From positions 1 to 64,000 of the forward strand of contig NZ_FNHY01000001.1 in the NCBI RefSeq assembly GCF_900103605.1: a DNA stretch of 64,000 nucleotides. Direction: 5' to 3'. The DNA comes from Psychrobacillus sp. OK028. Its GTDB lineage: Bacteria > Bacillota > Bacilli > Bacillales_A > Planococcaceae. This document shows positions 17,761 to 27,712 of this stretch, in pieces. The translations under genes and the position numbers were made by a program. Position 1 is the first letter of the stretch, and every line of letters starts with the position of its first letter. The notes beneath the pieces were generated by a model. It was given only the letters and a program-made list of their open reading frames with translations. It was not told the origin of the DNA and made no database searches.

Positions 17761-19335
17761 ATGTTTAAAAAAATTATTGTTATCATTCTCACCCTCGGGT
17801 TATTCACAGCCCCATTAACTTTCGCCTCTGCAGCCCCAATCTTCAGTGATGTGACAGACACATTTGCATCTAAAGCGGAATTCGACTTTTTAGTAGCAGA
17901 AGGAATACTCACTCCAGATCCTACGTTGGAATATGGAGTGAACGAAGAGGTTACTAGAATTCAAGCAGTTGAAATACTAGGTAAGGCATTACAGTTAAAT
18001 CTCGAAAATCGCCCTATTCCGACTTTTGTCGATATAGCGCCGGATGATCCAATGATGCCATTAATAGCTGCAATCGTGGATGAGAAAATTATGACAGGGA
18101 ATGGCAAAGGCGAGTTTATGGCCAATGAAAAATTAACTCGTGCTCAGATGGCTCTCATTCTAACCCATGCATATAAGCTAGAGGGAACGACTAAATTTTC
18201 CTTCAAAGATGTACCAAAAACGTATATGGCTCATGATGCAATACAAGCATTGTTAGCCAATCAGATTACCAATGGTTATCCCGATAATACATATAAACCC
18301 GGAGCATTCATCACAAAAGCGCATTATCTTGTTTTCTTAGCACGTATTTTAAATCCTGACTTTAGAAAAGAATTTGTCTTAGCCCCACCACCAGCACCAA
18401 CACCTGCTGCATGTGAAAAGCCAACGAAAACAAAAACGTACAAAGTAAACGTCCAAGCTACATCACTTTGGCATGTACCGAATAACACAAGAGCTGTAGA
18501 TAAGCCATCGCTTTCAAACCCAGTCGATATTAGTAAATGGACAAAAGATATGACCTTAGCACAAAAATGGTGGCTAGTAGACAAGATAGATACGCAAGCC
18601 TTATACGGGGATGAAGTAACGATATTAAAAAGCAGTGGCAACTGGCACCGCATTGCGATAAAAGATCAGTACGTGCCCTATCAAAAGGAAGGATATCCTG
18701 GATGGGTGCCTAAATCACATGTAGTAGCAACAACCACCGATTTTACAGATTGCTCGATTGCTGTAGTTAAGGCTAAAATGGCACCACTCTATAATGTAGA
18801 TAACAAGAAGAAATACATGGACATTAGCTACTCAACTATCCTACCGATCATTAAAGAAGACGGGGAATGGCTGCATGTGCAAACACCTGCAAATGGTGTG
18901 AAGTTGTTGAAGAAAAGTGATGCAAAAACGGCGAAGAAATATGCTGATATTCCAAAGCCAACGCAAAAACAAATTGTAGATGAAGCGAAACGATTCTTAA
19001 ATCTTCCTTATCTATGGGCGGGTACATCCGCTTTAGGCTATGACTGCTCTGGAATTATTTATGCAGTGTATAAAAACCACGGCATTATCATACCAAGAGA
19101 CTCTTTCTATCAGGCTACAAAAGGAACAGTAGTTTCGAAGAGTAAGCTTCAGCCTGGAGATTTGATATTCTTTGCAGGAAACGCTGGAAAAGGAAAAGTA
19201 TATCACGTTGGTTTATATGTAGGAGACGGAAAAATGATTCATGCTCCAAATGCATCTTCCAAAGTGAAAATAGAATCTATTAATGCGGGAGCTTATGAAA
19301 AGAACTATGCTGGAGCAAGAAGATATATTAAATAA
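17761..19335 (+). CDS. SLH-anchored NlpC/P60 peptidoglycan endopeptidase
   Basis: A 524-residue exported enzyme. It has a signal peptide (KKIIVIILTLGLFTAPLTFA), three SLH repeats at about residues 28-200, a proline-rich hinge (APPPAPTPAACEKP), two SH3-like segments (about 225-395, e.g. YPGWVPKSHVV), and a C-terminal NlpC/P60 domain. The catalytic set is visible: Cys429 in YDCSG, His482 in KVYHVGLYVG and His494 in MIHAPN. NlpC/P60 enzymes typically cut the D-Glu to diamino acid bond in stem peptides. SLH anchoring keeps the enzyme at the surface, suggesting a role in wall turnover or separation. Good AGGAGG before the ATG. Own terminator. Confidence 0.93.
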   Translation: MFKKIIVIILTLGLFTAPLTFASAAPIFSDVTDTFASKAEFDFLVAEGILTPDPTLEYGVNEEVTRIQAVEILGKALQLNLENRPIPTFVDIAPDDPMMPLIAAIVDEKIMTGNGKGEFMANEKLTRAQMALILTHAYKLEGTTKFSFKDVPKTYMAHDAIQALLANQITNGYPDNTYKPGAFITKAHYLVFLARILNPDFRKEFVLAPPPAPTPAACEKPTKTKTYKVNVQATSLWHVPNNTRAVDKPSLSNPVDISKWTKDMTLAQKWWLVDKIDTQALYGDEVTILKSSGNWHRIAIKDQYVPYQKEGYPGWVPKSHVVATTTDFTDCSIAVVKAKMAPLYNVDNKKKYMDISYSTILPIIKEDGEWLHVQTPANGVKLLKKSDAKTAKKYADIPKPTQKQIVDEAKRFLNLPYLWAGTSALGYDCSGIIYAVYKNHGIIIPRDSFYQATKGTVVSKSKLQPGDLIFFAGNAGKGKVYHVGLYVGDGKMIHAPNASSKVKIESINAGAYEKNYAGARRYIK

Positions 19336-19343
19336 AAAAATTG

Positions 19344-19373
19344 ATCCCCTCCAACTAAATTTATGGAGGGGAT
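19344..19373 (+). terminator. Terminator after the NlpC/P60 gene
   Basis: ATCCCCTCCA and TGGAGGGGAT form a 10-bp stem followed by TATTTTATT. Confidence 0.85.
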
Positions 19374-19526
19374 TATTTTATTCTTAATAAAGAAGACTCA
19401 AATATTCAGAGGGAAGTAACAAAAAAAATATTCATCTAGGCAGATTTACTCTTTATTTGAAGGGCTATTAATAGGATAATAGTGGTGGGTGAATGATTAG
19501 AAAGACATTAAATTTGAGGTGTAATC

Positions 19527-20912
19527 ATGAAAACGTTTTTTAAAATAGTAATAATTTCTTTATCAATTATAGTCTCGCCGAGTATGGCTTTTGGGAATAC
19601 GGATAAACAGGAGCAAACGGATAGAGTGATTGTGGAAATTACTGACCTAGAAGGCAAAAAAGATATTAAAAGCATCACTTGGCAGGAATTTGAGTCTATG
19701 AAACAATCGAAATCCTCCTTTTCGATATCGGCTACAGCCAGCACAGTAGAAATAATAGAACCAGATTATATTCGATCCATCGATTTAGTAAATGCTGCTA
19801 GTCAAGAACTATCAAATTGGGCAACAGAGCGAATTGGCATTCCAAATTTGAAATCGCAAATTCCTTTAACATCTAACAATATTACAGTGGCAATAATCGA
19901 TTCCGGTGTAGATTATACGCACCCGTTGTTAGAAAATAGAATGGTGTCAGGCTATGATTTTGTCGATAATGATACAGATCCAATGGATGAGCATTACCAC
20001 GGCACGCATGTAGCGGGAATTGTAGCAGAGTCTACAAATGAAAACATTAAAATTATGCCCGTCCGAGCTTTAGACGAGGAAGGGAATGGCTATGATTCAA
20101 ATATTGCTAAAGGTATTTACTATGCAGTAGACCACGGTGCATCGGTGATTAATATGAGTTTCCAAGGAGCAAATTATTCGACATTTCTTGCTAATGCAAT
20201 TAATTATGCTTTAGATCATGATGTACTGTTAGTGGCTTCTTCTGGAAACGATAGTTCAAACACGGATAATTATTACCCTGCATCTGAGCGGGATATAATA
20301 GTTGTCTCTGCTACGAATAAGTATGATAATCTTGCTAGCTTTAGTAATACTGGTAATTCTATTGATCTAGCTGCTCCAGGTGTGGAAATTTTATCGAGTA
20401 TTCCTGGTAGCAAATACGGAGTGGCAAGTGGTACTTCGATGGCAGCGCCTTTTGTAAGTGGTATTGTAGCCATGTTAAAAATAGATAATCCTACCAGTAC
20501 GTCAGAAGAACTAGAGCTAATATTGAAAACACATGTAGATGACCGAGGTGCATTATACTGGGATCCCTTGTATGGAGAGGGAATTGTCAATGTCTCTTCT
20601 TTTAAACATGTAAATTTAATACAAAAGGCTTTAAACTCAACCGGCTATGTAAGCTTACCTTCCTACGGGAATGTACGATTGGATAAAGAATGGACGATTA
20701 ACTTTGACCGATCAATAGTGGATAAGTCTACTGTTGAAGTGAACTTATATGCAGTTGATCAAGTAATACCAGTTCAAGTTTCCTTTAATTCAAATCCAAA
20801 ACAGTTAATAGTAAAAGGCTTGGACTTATATAAGCCAAATAGTAATTACCTTCTTGACATTAAGGTGAAAAATGGTAAAAGGTACTTGATGGAATTTAAA
20901 ACAGAATCTTGA
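19527..20912 (+). CDS. Secreted subtilisin-like serine protease (S8)
   Basis: A 461-residue exported subtilase without SLH domains. It has a signal peptide (FFKIVIISLSIIVSPSMAFG), a short propeptide (to about residue 95), then the S8 domain with Asp125 (AIIDSGVDYTHP), His158 (HYHGTHVAGIV), Asn241 of the oxyanion hole (ASSGND) and Ser304 (SGTSMAAPFVSG). After about residue 365 a 95-residue beta domain (WTINFDRSIVDKSTVEVNLY) resembles Big_5/SbsA Ig-like modules. It may process or turn over surface proteins of this island. RBS TTGAGGTG, ATG start. Single gene with its own terminator. Confidence 0.92.
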   Translation: MKTFFKIVIISLSIIVSPSMAFGNTDKQEQTDRVIVEITDLEGKKDIKSITWQEFESMKQSKSSFSISATASTVEIIEPDYIRSIDLVNAASQELSNWATERIGIPNLKSQIPLTSNNITVAIIDSGVDYTHPLLENRMVSGYDFVDNDTDPMDEHYHGTHVAGIVAESTNENIKIMPVRALDEEGNGYDSNIAKGIYYAVDHGASVINMSFQGANYSTFLANAINYALDHDVLLVASSGNDSSNTDNYYPASERDIIVVSATNKYDNLASFSNTGNSIDLAAPGVEILSSIPGSKYGVASGTSMAAPFVSGIVAMLKIDNPTSTSEELELILKTHVDDRGALYWDPLYGEGIVNVSSFKHVNLIQKALNSTGYVSLPSYGNVRLDKEWTINFDRSIVDKSTVEVNLYAVDQVIPVQVSFNSNPKQLIVKGLDLYKPNSNYLLDIKVKNGKRYLMEFKTES

Positions 20913-20951
20913 TAAATAAAAAACCAACCCTAACTTATAAAATGAACGGAA

Positions 20952-20998
20952 CCCCGAAAAACGGACACTTTTAAAAAAGTCTCTTTTCGGGTTTTTTT
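20952..20998 (+). terminator. Terminator after the subtilase gene
   Basis: CCCGAAAA and TTTTCGGG with an internal CACTTTTAAAAAAGT hairpin, followed by TTTTTTTCT. Confidence 0.85.
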
Positions 20999-21135
20999 CT
21001 ATGTAAAAAGCCCGTATTTAGTGAGCAGTTCATTTCGGAGGGGATATTTCTCATAAAAGGAACATTTTTTCCAAATTATTCACACAACACTCTACTAATC
21101 ATGTAAACTTAACATAAATGAGGAGGGTATATAAA

Positions 21136-22608
21136 ATGAAAAAAATTATTGCTATGGCTGTAATTCTACTATTACTTGGATCAAGTAACTCAGTATTTGC
21201 ACAAGAACAACAATTTATTGATGTTAAATCTGACAACCAATTCAAAAACCATATTTATTATTTGTATGAACAAAACGTAATAAATGGGAAGGGACCAAAT
21301 ACATTTGCACCAAAAGAAAATGTGACTCGTGGGGAAGCAGCCTTAATGCTTGCAAGAGCACTTAAACTTAATACGACCAAACGAGAAACTGTTTTTTCAG
21401 ATGTTCCTAGCCAAAAAGTTTCATCAGGTGCTGTTCAGTCGGCATTTGAAGCGGGAATTATTAACGGTAAAACAAAAACAACATTTGGTATAGACGAGCC
21501 AATTACTAGAGGAGATATGGCTTCCTTAATAGCAAGAGCATTTAAGCTTGTAGATGAAGAAGTAGTTCCATTCGAAGACGTCGCTATTAGCTCATCTGCC
21601 TATTCTTCTATTGGAAAGGTCTACGCTGCAGGTATCGCAGGAGGCTATTCTCCAGTTAAATTCGAAGTGAATAAGCCTGTTACACGCGAGCAATTCTCAG
21701 CATTCCTAGCAAGAGCTTTAAATGATGATTTACGATTATCAGTAAATAAATGCGGATATGATTCACAAAGCAGAGTAAATCCAGATCGAGAAACGATGAA
21801 CTGTCTACTGACTGATGCCGCAAGAGATGCCAATATACCGCCTGAAATTGTTAAAGCAGTTGCAACTATAGAAAGTGGTTGGGTGCATTTCCAATCTAAC
21901 GGCGAGCCTACTATGAATAGAGATATTGATGGCGATGGCAAGGGTGATGGTGGTATTGGCTTAATGCAAATCACTAATAATCCTAAATACGACGAAACAA
22001 AGTTAAAGTATGACTTAAAATACAACTTAAAAGCAGGAATTGAAATACTTCAAGAAAAATATAAATTAGATTTACCTAAAATCGGAAATCACAATCCTGC
22101 CGATTTAGAAAGCTGGTATTTTGCATTATTAGCCTATAATGGAACAAAAGCTGTAAACAGTCCATTTTATTCAGCTACTGGTCTGCCTAATTATACTGCT
22201 TATCAGGAAAAGGTATATAAAGCACTAAATGACTTCGGTCTTGTTAAAACGAATATCGGCTCAATAGATATGAAGTCAGTAGATTTCACATATAATGAGG
22301 CAACGGATTATAATATTATTTTCAATAAAAAGAACTATACGCTTTCTGGAAAAACTCCAAATCCATCTAAGGAATTATTAAAAGAAGGAGCAAAGGTGAA
22401 GTATAATAGTGGCAAAATGCGTAAACAACCAAGTACGCAATCAGCAGATATTTCCGTTCCAAACAATGCTGTATTTACTATAATTGCAGGTCCAGTAGCA
22501 GACAGCAACGCTTCTGCAAAAAACAATTTTGTTTGGTATCCAGCACAAACGGAAGTAAACGGGAAAAAAGTATCTGGTTATATCGCATCGTATCTCATCA
22601 TTCAATAA
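21136..22608 (+). CDS. SLH-anchored lytic transglycosylase (SLT-type)
   Basis: A 490-residue exported protein. The start at ATG 21136 is chosen because GAGGAGGG at 21119-21126 precedes it; the in-frame ATG at 21118 would place that site inside the gene. It has a signal peptide to about residue 22, three SLH repeats (about 25-195: VTRGEAALMLARAL, ITRGDMASLIARAF, VTREQFSAFLARAL), a lysozyme-like SLT domain with the presumed catalytic Glu246 (VATIESGW) and GIGLMQIT at 273-280, then a C-terminal SH3-like domain (VKYNSGKMRKQPS). An aspartate loop, DIDGDGKGDGG (residues 263-273), sits just before GIGLMQIT and looks like an EF-hand/dockerin-type calcium site. It should cleave glycan strands at the surface. 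Confidence 0.9.
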   Translation: MKKIIAMAVILLLLGSSNSVFAQEQQFIDVKSDNQFKNHIYYLYEQNVINGKGPNTFAPKENVTRGEAALMLARALKLNTTKRETVFSDVPSQKVSSGAVQSAFEAGIINGKTKTTFGIDEPITRGDMASLIARAFKLVDEEVVPFEDVAISSSAYSSIGKVYAAGIAGGYSPVKFEVNKPVTREQFSAFLARALNDDLRLSVNKCGYDSQSRVNPDRETMNCLLTDAARDANIPPEIVKAVATIESGWVHFQSNGEPTMNRDIDGDGKGDGGIGLMQITNNPKYDETKLKYDLKYNLKAGIEILQEKYKLDLPKIGNHNPADLESWYFALLAYNGTKAVNSPFYSATGLPNYTAYQEKVYKALNDFGLVKTNIGSIDMKSVDFTYNEATDYNIIFNKKNYTLSGKTPNPSKELLKEGAKVKYNSGKMRKQPSTQSADISVPNNAVFTIIAGPVADSNASAKNNFVWYPAQTEVNGKKVSGYIASYLIIQ

Positions 22609-22616
22609 GATGAGTA

Positions 22617-22655
22617 TATATCCCTTGACCAACATGGTGAAGGGATATTTTTTTG
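22617..22655 (+). terminator. Terminator after the transglycosylase gene
   Basis: TATATCCCTT and AAGGGATA are inverted around GACCAACATGGTG and followed by TTTTTTT. Confidence 0.85.
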
Positions 22656-22759
22656 ACAAACTATTATAAAAATATCCTTCATTCGATTACTATTCAACCG
22701 GATTTCATTTAAAATAATAGCATGTAGACGATATATAGTTTATAAGGAGGTTTTAAAAC

Positions 22760-25099
22760 TTGAATAACAAAAATAAAAAGTGGAAAGTAGCTATTGCAAG
22801 TGCATTAATAGCTAGTTCCCTTGTCATAACCGCTCCAATTGTAAATGCTGCAAGTCCATTCAAGGATCTTAAAAAAGGAACTTTTTCTTATGAAGAAATA
22901 GTGAACTTGGCAAATCGTGGAATTATCGGAGGTTATGCGGATGGCACCTACAGACCAGCTCAAGCGGTCACAAGAGGACAATCTGCTAAACTTCTTGCAG
23001 AAATATTAGACCTAGATTTAGATAATGTAAAGGATCCGAAATTTAAAGACGTTCCACAAACGCATCCTTACTACGCTCACATAGCCGCTTTGGCAAACCT
23101 GAAAGTTATTTCAGGCTATAAAAACGGAAATTTTGGTCCAAATGATAAACTAAAACGTAATCAGATGGCTAAAATATTATCTGAAGCTTTTGATTTCAAT
23201 ACAAAAACGGCAACCAATCTACCCTTTAAAGATGTAAATCCGAAAGACAAAGAAGCAAAATACATACAAGCCCTACTCGATATGAAAATTACAACAGGAA
23301 CGACATCTACTACATTTTCACCAAATGGAATTGTCACACGTGGACAGATGGCAACGTTTATATATAGAAGTGATTTAGCGACGAAAGGGACTTACGTAAA
23401 CGCGCAGATCAAAGATATAAATAAAGGAAATCTAATTACAACAAAGGGTACATATCCTATTTCAGATTCATTAAAGAAGACACTTTTAACTGAAGAGAAT
23501 ATAAACGTATTAATAGGAGCAGAAATAGATGCTCGTCTACTAAGTGGTATTGTATCAGGCATCGACAGCTTAGTTGTAAATGCATCAGGTAATTCCGTGG
23601 ATAATTTTATATTAGACGGTAAAAACACTAAAATTAGCGGCAATATTACCGTTCAAGGAGATAATGTTCGACTCAAGAATGTGGAGATATCAGGTGATTT
23701 CACTGTTGGTGCTAGCATTCAAAATAGCTTTACTGCAGAAAATATTACAGTCAAAGGCAATACCTATTTAAATAATTCTATAAGAAGTATAAATTCAACA
23801 ATCGTATTTAAGGACAGCACTTTATTGGATGTTTTTGCAAACAAAAAAGGTGCATCGCTAATCTTGGAAGATAGAACAAAAGTAAGAAATATTGAAATCT
23901 CCCAAAATACCAATCTTTTTGCAGAAGATAAAATGAAACTAACTAATGTAAAAGTTAAGGGTAGTGCAAGTGAAGTGGACATAAATGCACCTGTAACTAA
24001 TTTAGAAATTACGTCTAGCAATCAAATTTACATGGCTGGCACTGGACTAATAACAAATATGTATGTAGACACAGCATCTCTCGTTAATATATTAAACACA
24101 GGCAAGATTAATAATTTATTCACGTCGAGAAATAGCTGGATATATCTAGGGACTAATACAAGTATCTTAAATCTAGATCTTCCTTTAGGAATGAGTGGAA
24201 ATGAAGTTATTTATAACTTTTATAATGTGTTAAATAATATTCAAAAGATCAATGGTAAGAAAAATACAGATTATATGAAGCCAACAACGCCACCTACTAA
24301 TCCTACTCCGCCACCAGTAAGTAAGGTAGAGGCGAGTGTCATTATCGATCAAATAAACGCATTAAATAGATACAGAAGCACCTATATATCAGATGTAAGA
24401 TCTGCGCGTGCAGCATATAATTCATTAGCAGCAAAAGAGAAAAAGGCAGTTAATAATCTTTATGTACTAGAACTCGCAGAGCAGACCATTATCTCTAATA
24501 ACGACCAATTAAAAGAAGCGTTAAATAACCAATTAGACTATATTGTATTAGCCAATGACATCATTTTAACGCAGTATGCAAAAATAACGTCTCCAATGGA
24601 GATTAACGGCAACAACAGAACAGTAACGCTTCAAAACCAAACTGCTTTAACAGATCCAACAAGAAACTCAGCAATAGTTGTTCAAGCAAATAACGTAAAG
24701 ATATCAAACCTAACTATTGATGTTTCATTATCTAGAAATGCAGCGAGACTTCAAACACAGCCAATGTACATCGGTCTAGAAATCGACAACAAATCGGGTA
24801 TCGTTTTAGACAACATGACGTTTAGAAACGGTCATGCTGGTATCTTTGTACAGGCAAAAACAAACGATGTTAGAGTTACTGCAACCAACATCACAACAAA
24901 CAATCACTCCGTCGGTGGTATTGGCATAAACGTATTAAATCCACACAATGTAACACTAACCATTAAAGCAGACGGAAACAGCCATACACCTACAACAAAA
25001 CCTGCCATTTGGGCGGAAGGTGGAGGCAATATCAACGTTACAGACCAAAGATACATTCCAAGCCTAGTTGGCAATGAAATACACTACTATAAACAATAA
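22760..25099 (+). CDS. SLH surface protein with stalk module and C-terminal beta-helix
   Basis: A 779-residue exported protein from TTG 22760 behind AAGGAGGT. It has a signal peptide (VAIASALIASSLVITAPIVN), three SLH repeats (about 33-210; VTRGQSAKLLAEIL, LKRNQMAKILSEAF, VTRGQMATFIYRSD), and a 290-residue module (about 215-510; IKDINKGNLITTKGTYPIS, NFILDGKNTKISGNITVQG, LDLPLGMSGNEVIYNFYNVL) that recurs in the genes at 39416 and 44381. A PTTPPTNPTPPP hinge and a helical VIIDQINALNRYRSTYISDV segment follow, then a right-handed parallel beta-helix-like end (EINGNNRTVTLQNQ, then GIVLDNMTFRNGHAGIFVQA). Beta-helices often bind or cleave polysaccharide, but I see no clear catalytic set. Confidence 0.85.
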   Translation: MNNKNKKWKVAIASALIASSLVITAPIVNAASPFKDLKKGTFSYEEIVNLANRGIIGGYADGTYRPAQAVTRGQSAKLLAEILDLDLDNVKDPKFKDVPQTHPYYAHIAALANLKVISGYKNGNFGPNDKLKRNQMAKILSEAFDFNTKTATNLPFKDVNPKDKEAKYIQALLDMKITTGTTSTTFSPNGIVTRGQMATFIYRSDLATKGTYVNAQIKDINKGNLITTKGTYPISDSLKKTLLTEENINVLIGAEIDARLLSGIVSGIDSLVVNASGNSVDNFILDGKNTKISGNITVQGDNVRLKNVEISGDFTVGASIQNSFTAENITVKGNTYLNNSIRSINSTIVFKDSTLLDVFANKKGASLILEDRTKVRNIEISQNTNLFAEDKMKLTNVKVKGSASEVDINAPVTNLEITSSNQIYMAGTGLITNMYVDTASLVNILNTGKINNLFTSRNSWIYLGTNTSILNLDLPLGMSGNEVIYNFYNVLNNIQKINGKKNTDYMKPTTPPTNPTPPPVSKVEASVIIDQINALNRYRSTYISDVRSARAAYNSLAAKEKKAVNNLYVLELAEQTIISNNDQLKEALNNQLDYIVLANDIILTQYAKITSPMEINGNNRTVTLQNQTALTDPTRNSAIVVQANNVKISNLTIDVSLSRNAARLQTQPMYIGLEIDNKSGIVLDNMTFRNGHAGIFVQAKTNDVRVTATNITTNNHSVGGIGINVLNPHNVTLTIKADGNSHTPTTKPAIWAEGGGNINVTDQRYIPSLVGNEIHYYKQ

Positions 25100-25194
25100 T
25101 AGATTTCGAAATATAAAATTCCTTCACATGGAGCAATATAAAAACTATACTTTTACTCATGTTTTGAATGCAATTCACATGAGCCCAGTAAATA

Positions 25195-25229
25195 GCAAGT
25201 GCCCCCTAACTATGTTAGGGAGCACTTGC
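25195..25229. terminator. Bidirectional terminator between convergent SLH genes
   Basis: GCAAGTGCCCCCTAAC-TAT-GTTAGGGAGCACTTGC is a 16-bp stem with one mismatch. On the plus strand TTATTTTAAT follows. It separates the convergent genes at 22760 and 25244. Confidence 0.85.
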
Positions 25230-25243
25230 TTATTTTAATAAAG

Positions 25244-27712
25244 TTATTTATTAATAGTTACTCCAGTTTTTTGAGCTACTCCAGCGCCATCTTTAATATC
25301 AATTGAGTTACTGTCGATTGTAGTCAGCTTAGAAACTGCAGATGAATCTGCAACTGTTAATACCAGTTTACCATTTACTACTTTGAATGCATCAATAGCA
25401 ACTGTAGCACCATTGTTATCGAAAAGTTTTATTTCATCTTTAATGTCTGCACCATCTTCAAGTACTATAGCCTCTGAATATGTTACAGTGATTTCTTTTA
25501 GTTCTGTTGCTACAATTGATTTCGCTTCAGGAGCAGTGTTGTCTGTGACATCTACAGAAGTGGTGAATGCATTATTTACCTTGTTATCTAATGTTTGTAC
25601 ACCTGTTACTTGGAAGATTGCTTTTGAATCACTAGCAGTAACAAATCCTGCAGGAAGTGTAATTTTCACTTTAGTTTGATCCACTACACCTAAACCGTCT
25701 TGTACAAATACGATTTTTGTATTAGTAGGTAATGTTTTACCATTCAACTTGTAAGCGGAAGCATTTAGCCCAGAAGCAGAACCACTAGCTTTGACTTTTT
25801 CACCAAAGTCAACTGTAATTTCGTTACTAGTAGCTGTTGCTCCTTTGATAGAGAAAGTGGTTTCAATAGGAGTTTCTGCATCTGTAACTTTTACTACAAC
25901 AGATTTCGCTTGTGATTTATTTTTTGCGAGTGAATTATCTACCACTAAACCTTCAGCAAAATCAAATGTATAGCTATCTGCAGTTGCAGCAGGTTTGAAA
26001 GTATATACAATCTCTTTTGCATTTGTTTCTGAAATTGCTGCTGTAGCAATATTATTAAATGATAGAATCTCATCCTTTGAGTTAACTACTGATATTTTAG
26101 TAGTGTCTAAAGCTGATACTTCTTCATTATATGAAACCGTGAAACCAGTAACTTTTCCGTCTTTCACAATGTTTTCAATTTTTTGGACAGTTGGAGCTAC
26201 AATATCTTTAGAAATAACTACTGATTTAGTAATATCTTCTACATTTGTGTTTCCTAGAGAATCTTTAAGAGCACCTTTTGCTGCAGTAAGTGTTACCGTA
26301 TCAGAGTTACCATTTTTGAATAGGTAAGCATCATTTAACGTAACTAGATATTCTTTATCATTTTTAGGATTCACAGTCGTAGAAGAAACAACATTAGAAT
26401 TAAATGATCCCACTTTACCTGTAAGGACAAGTTCATTATTTTCCAGTGCTTCATCAACTGTTACTGTTAATGTTTTTTCGCCAGTTGAAACAACTTTTGT
26501 AATAGAAGGAGCTACATTATCAACATTAACTTTTAGATTTGTTGTTTGTAGATTTTTTACATTACCAGCTACATCCTCCACATTGACTACAGTAATTTCA
26601 TGGTTTTTAGAAGCGTCAAGGTCTACTGTAAATGTAGCGGTTTTACCATTAATCGATTTTGGAGCATAGTTTTGACCAGCAACTTTGATGAATTCAAGTG
26701 ATTTAATCTCTTCGTTGAATTCTAATGTAACTAACTTTACGTTTTCATTTGTACCTTTAACTGTAGCAGTTGCAGATCTGACAATAGGTGCAGTAGTGTC
26801 ATTGACGTTTACAGTTTGGTTTACTGGTTTTACATATGCGCCATTTGTACCCTTTACTGTTTCAAAAGGAACAGCAATCGTATAGTCACCTTTAAAGAAT
26901 TCTCCTGCAGTTAGTGTTAACGTTTTACCATCTTCACTTAGTGTTTGCGTAACAGTCCCAGGAGATTTTGCTCCAGATCCTGTTTTTACTTGAATTACGT
27001 CAGTTTTTAAAGAATTTTGTAAAGTAGCAGCGTCAACTGGAGAACTGAATATTACTTCAATAGTTTTAGCGTTGACCGCTGTTACAGATACAACTTGGGT
27101 AGCAAGAGGTGCAAGTTTTTCAGCGCGATAAACAAATAGAGCAAATTCTCCACGAGTGATGGATGCAGTAGGAGCGAAAGTTGTTCCAGTTTTACCATAA
27201 GTAATTCCATTCGCAACTAAAGCATCTACAAAACCATCCCAGTTACTATTTACATCTGTAAATTTATTTTTAGTAGTTCCAGCTTTTAAGTTATATGCGT
27301 TAGCAATTATTTTAGCCATTTCTTGACGAGTAATTTTAGCATCTGGTTGGAATGTTGTCGCTGTTTTTCCAGAAACAATTTTTTGTTCTACAAGGGCATT
27401 AACGGCACCAGCAACACGTGCATTTACATCCTTGAACCCAGCCGATGGGGCATTAGTTGTGTTGAGTTTCAAGGCGTTAGCGATCATCACAGCTGCATCT
27501 CCACGAGTAATTGAGGAAGTTGTTCCAAAGGTAGTGTCGGTTGTTCCTTTTGCAATCTTATTAGTAACTAAATAATCTACTGCAACTTTGTAAGTAGAAC
27601 TAACGTCTGAGAAGGCTGCGGCAGATACTGATGGAACTACTGCAGACGCTACCATAGTAGCTGTTGCCGCTGTTGCTACGAACTTTGAATAACCGTTATT
27701 TTTTTTCGCCAT
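25244..27712 (-). CDS. S-layer protein with three N-terminal SLH domains (copy 2)
   Basis: An 822-residue exported protein, ATG at 27712 behind AGGAGGAAAATATTA. The signal peptide (SKFVATAATATMVASAVVPS) and SLH region (residues 30-195; ITRGDAAVMIANALKLNTT, VNALVEQKIVSGKTATTFQP, ITRGEFALFVYRAE) are closely similar to the S-layer protein at 6597. The remainder diverges completely into several Big_5/SbsA-like Ig modules (VSVTAVNAKTIEVIFSSPVD, KLVTLEFNEEIKSLEF, GFTVSYNEEVSALDTTKISV). This is the pattern of alternative S-layer proteins that share a wall anchor. It lies on the opposite strand from copy 1. No cysteine seen. A long AT-rich leader precedes it. Confidence 0.92.
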   Translation of the reverse strand: MAKKNNGYSKFVATAATATMVASAVVPSVSAAAFSDVSSTYKVAVDYLVTNKIAKGTTDTTFGTTSSITRGDAAVMIANALKLNTTNAPSAGFKDVNARVAGAVNALVEQKIVSGKTATTFQPDAKITRQEMAKIIANAYNLKAGTTKNKFTDVNSNWDGFVDALVANGITYGKTGTTFAPTASITRGEFALFVYRAEKLAPLATQVVSVTAVNAKTIEVIFSSPVDAATLQNSLKTDVIQVKTGSGAKSPGTVTQTLSEDGKTLTLTAGEFFKGDYTIAVPFETVKGTNGAYVKPVNQTVNVNDTTAPIVRSATATVKGTNENVKLVTLEFNEEIKSLEFIKVAGQNYAPKSINGKTATFTVDLDASKNHEITVVNVEDVAGNVKNLQTTNLKVNVDNVAPSITKVVSTGEKTLTVTVDEALENNELVLTGKVGSFNSNVVSSTTVNPKNDKEYLVTLNDAYLFKNGNSDTVTLTAAKGALKDSLGNTNVEDITKSVVISKDIVAPTVQKIENIVKDGKVTGFTVSYNEEVSALDTTKISVVNSKDEILSFNNIATAAISETNAKEIVYTFKPAATADSYTFDFAEGLVVDNSLAKNKSQAKSVVVKVTDAETPIETTFSIKGATATSNEITVDFGEKVKASGSASGLNASAYKLNGKTLPTNTKIVFVQDGLGVVDQTKVKITLPAGFVTASDSKAIFQVTGVQTLDNKVNNAFTTSVDVTDNTAPEAKSIVATELKEITVTYSEAIVLEDGADIKDEIKLFDNNGATVAIDAFKVVNGKLVLTVADSSAVSKLTTIDSNSIDIKDGAGVAQKTGVTINK

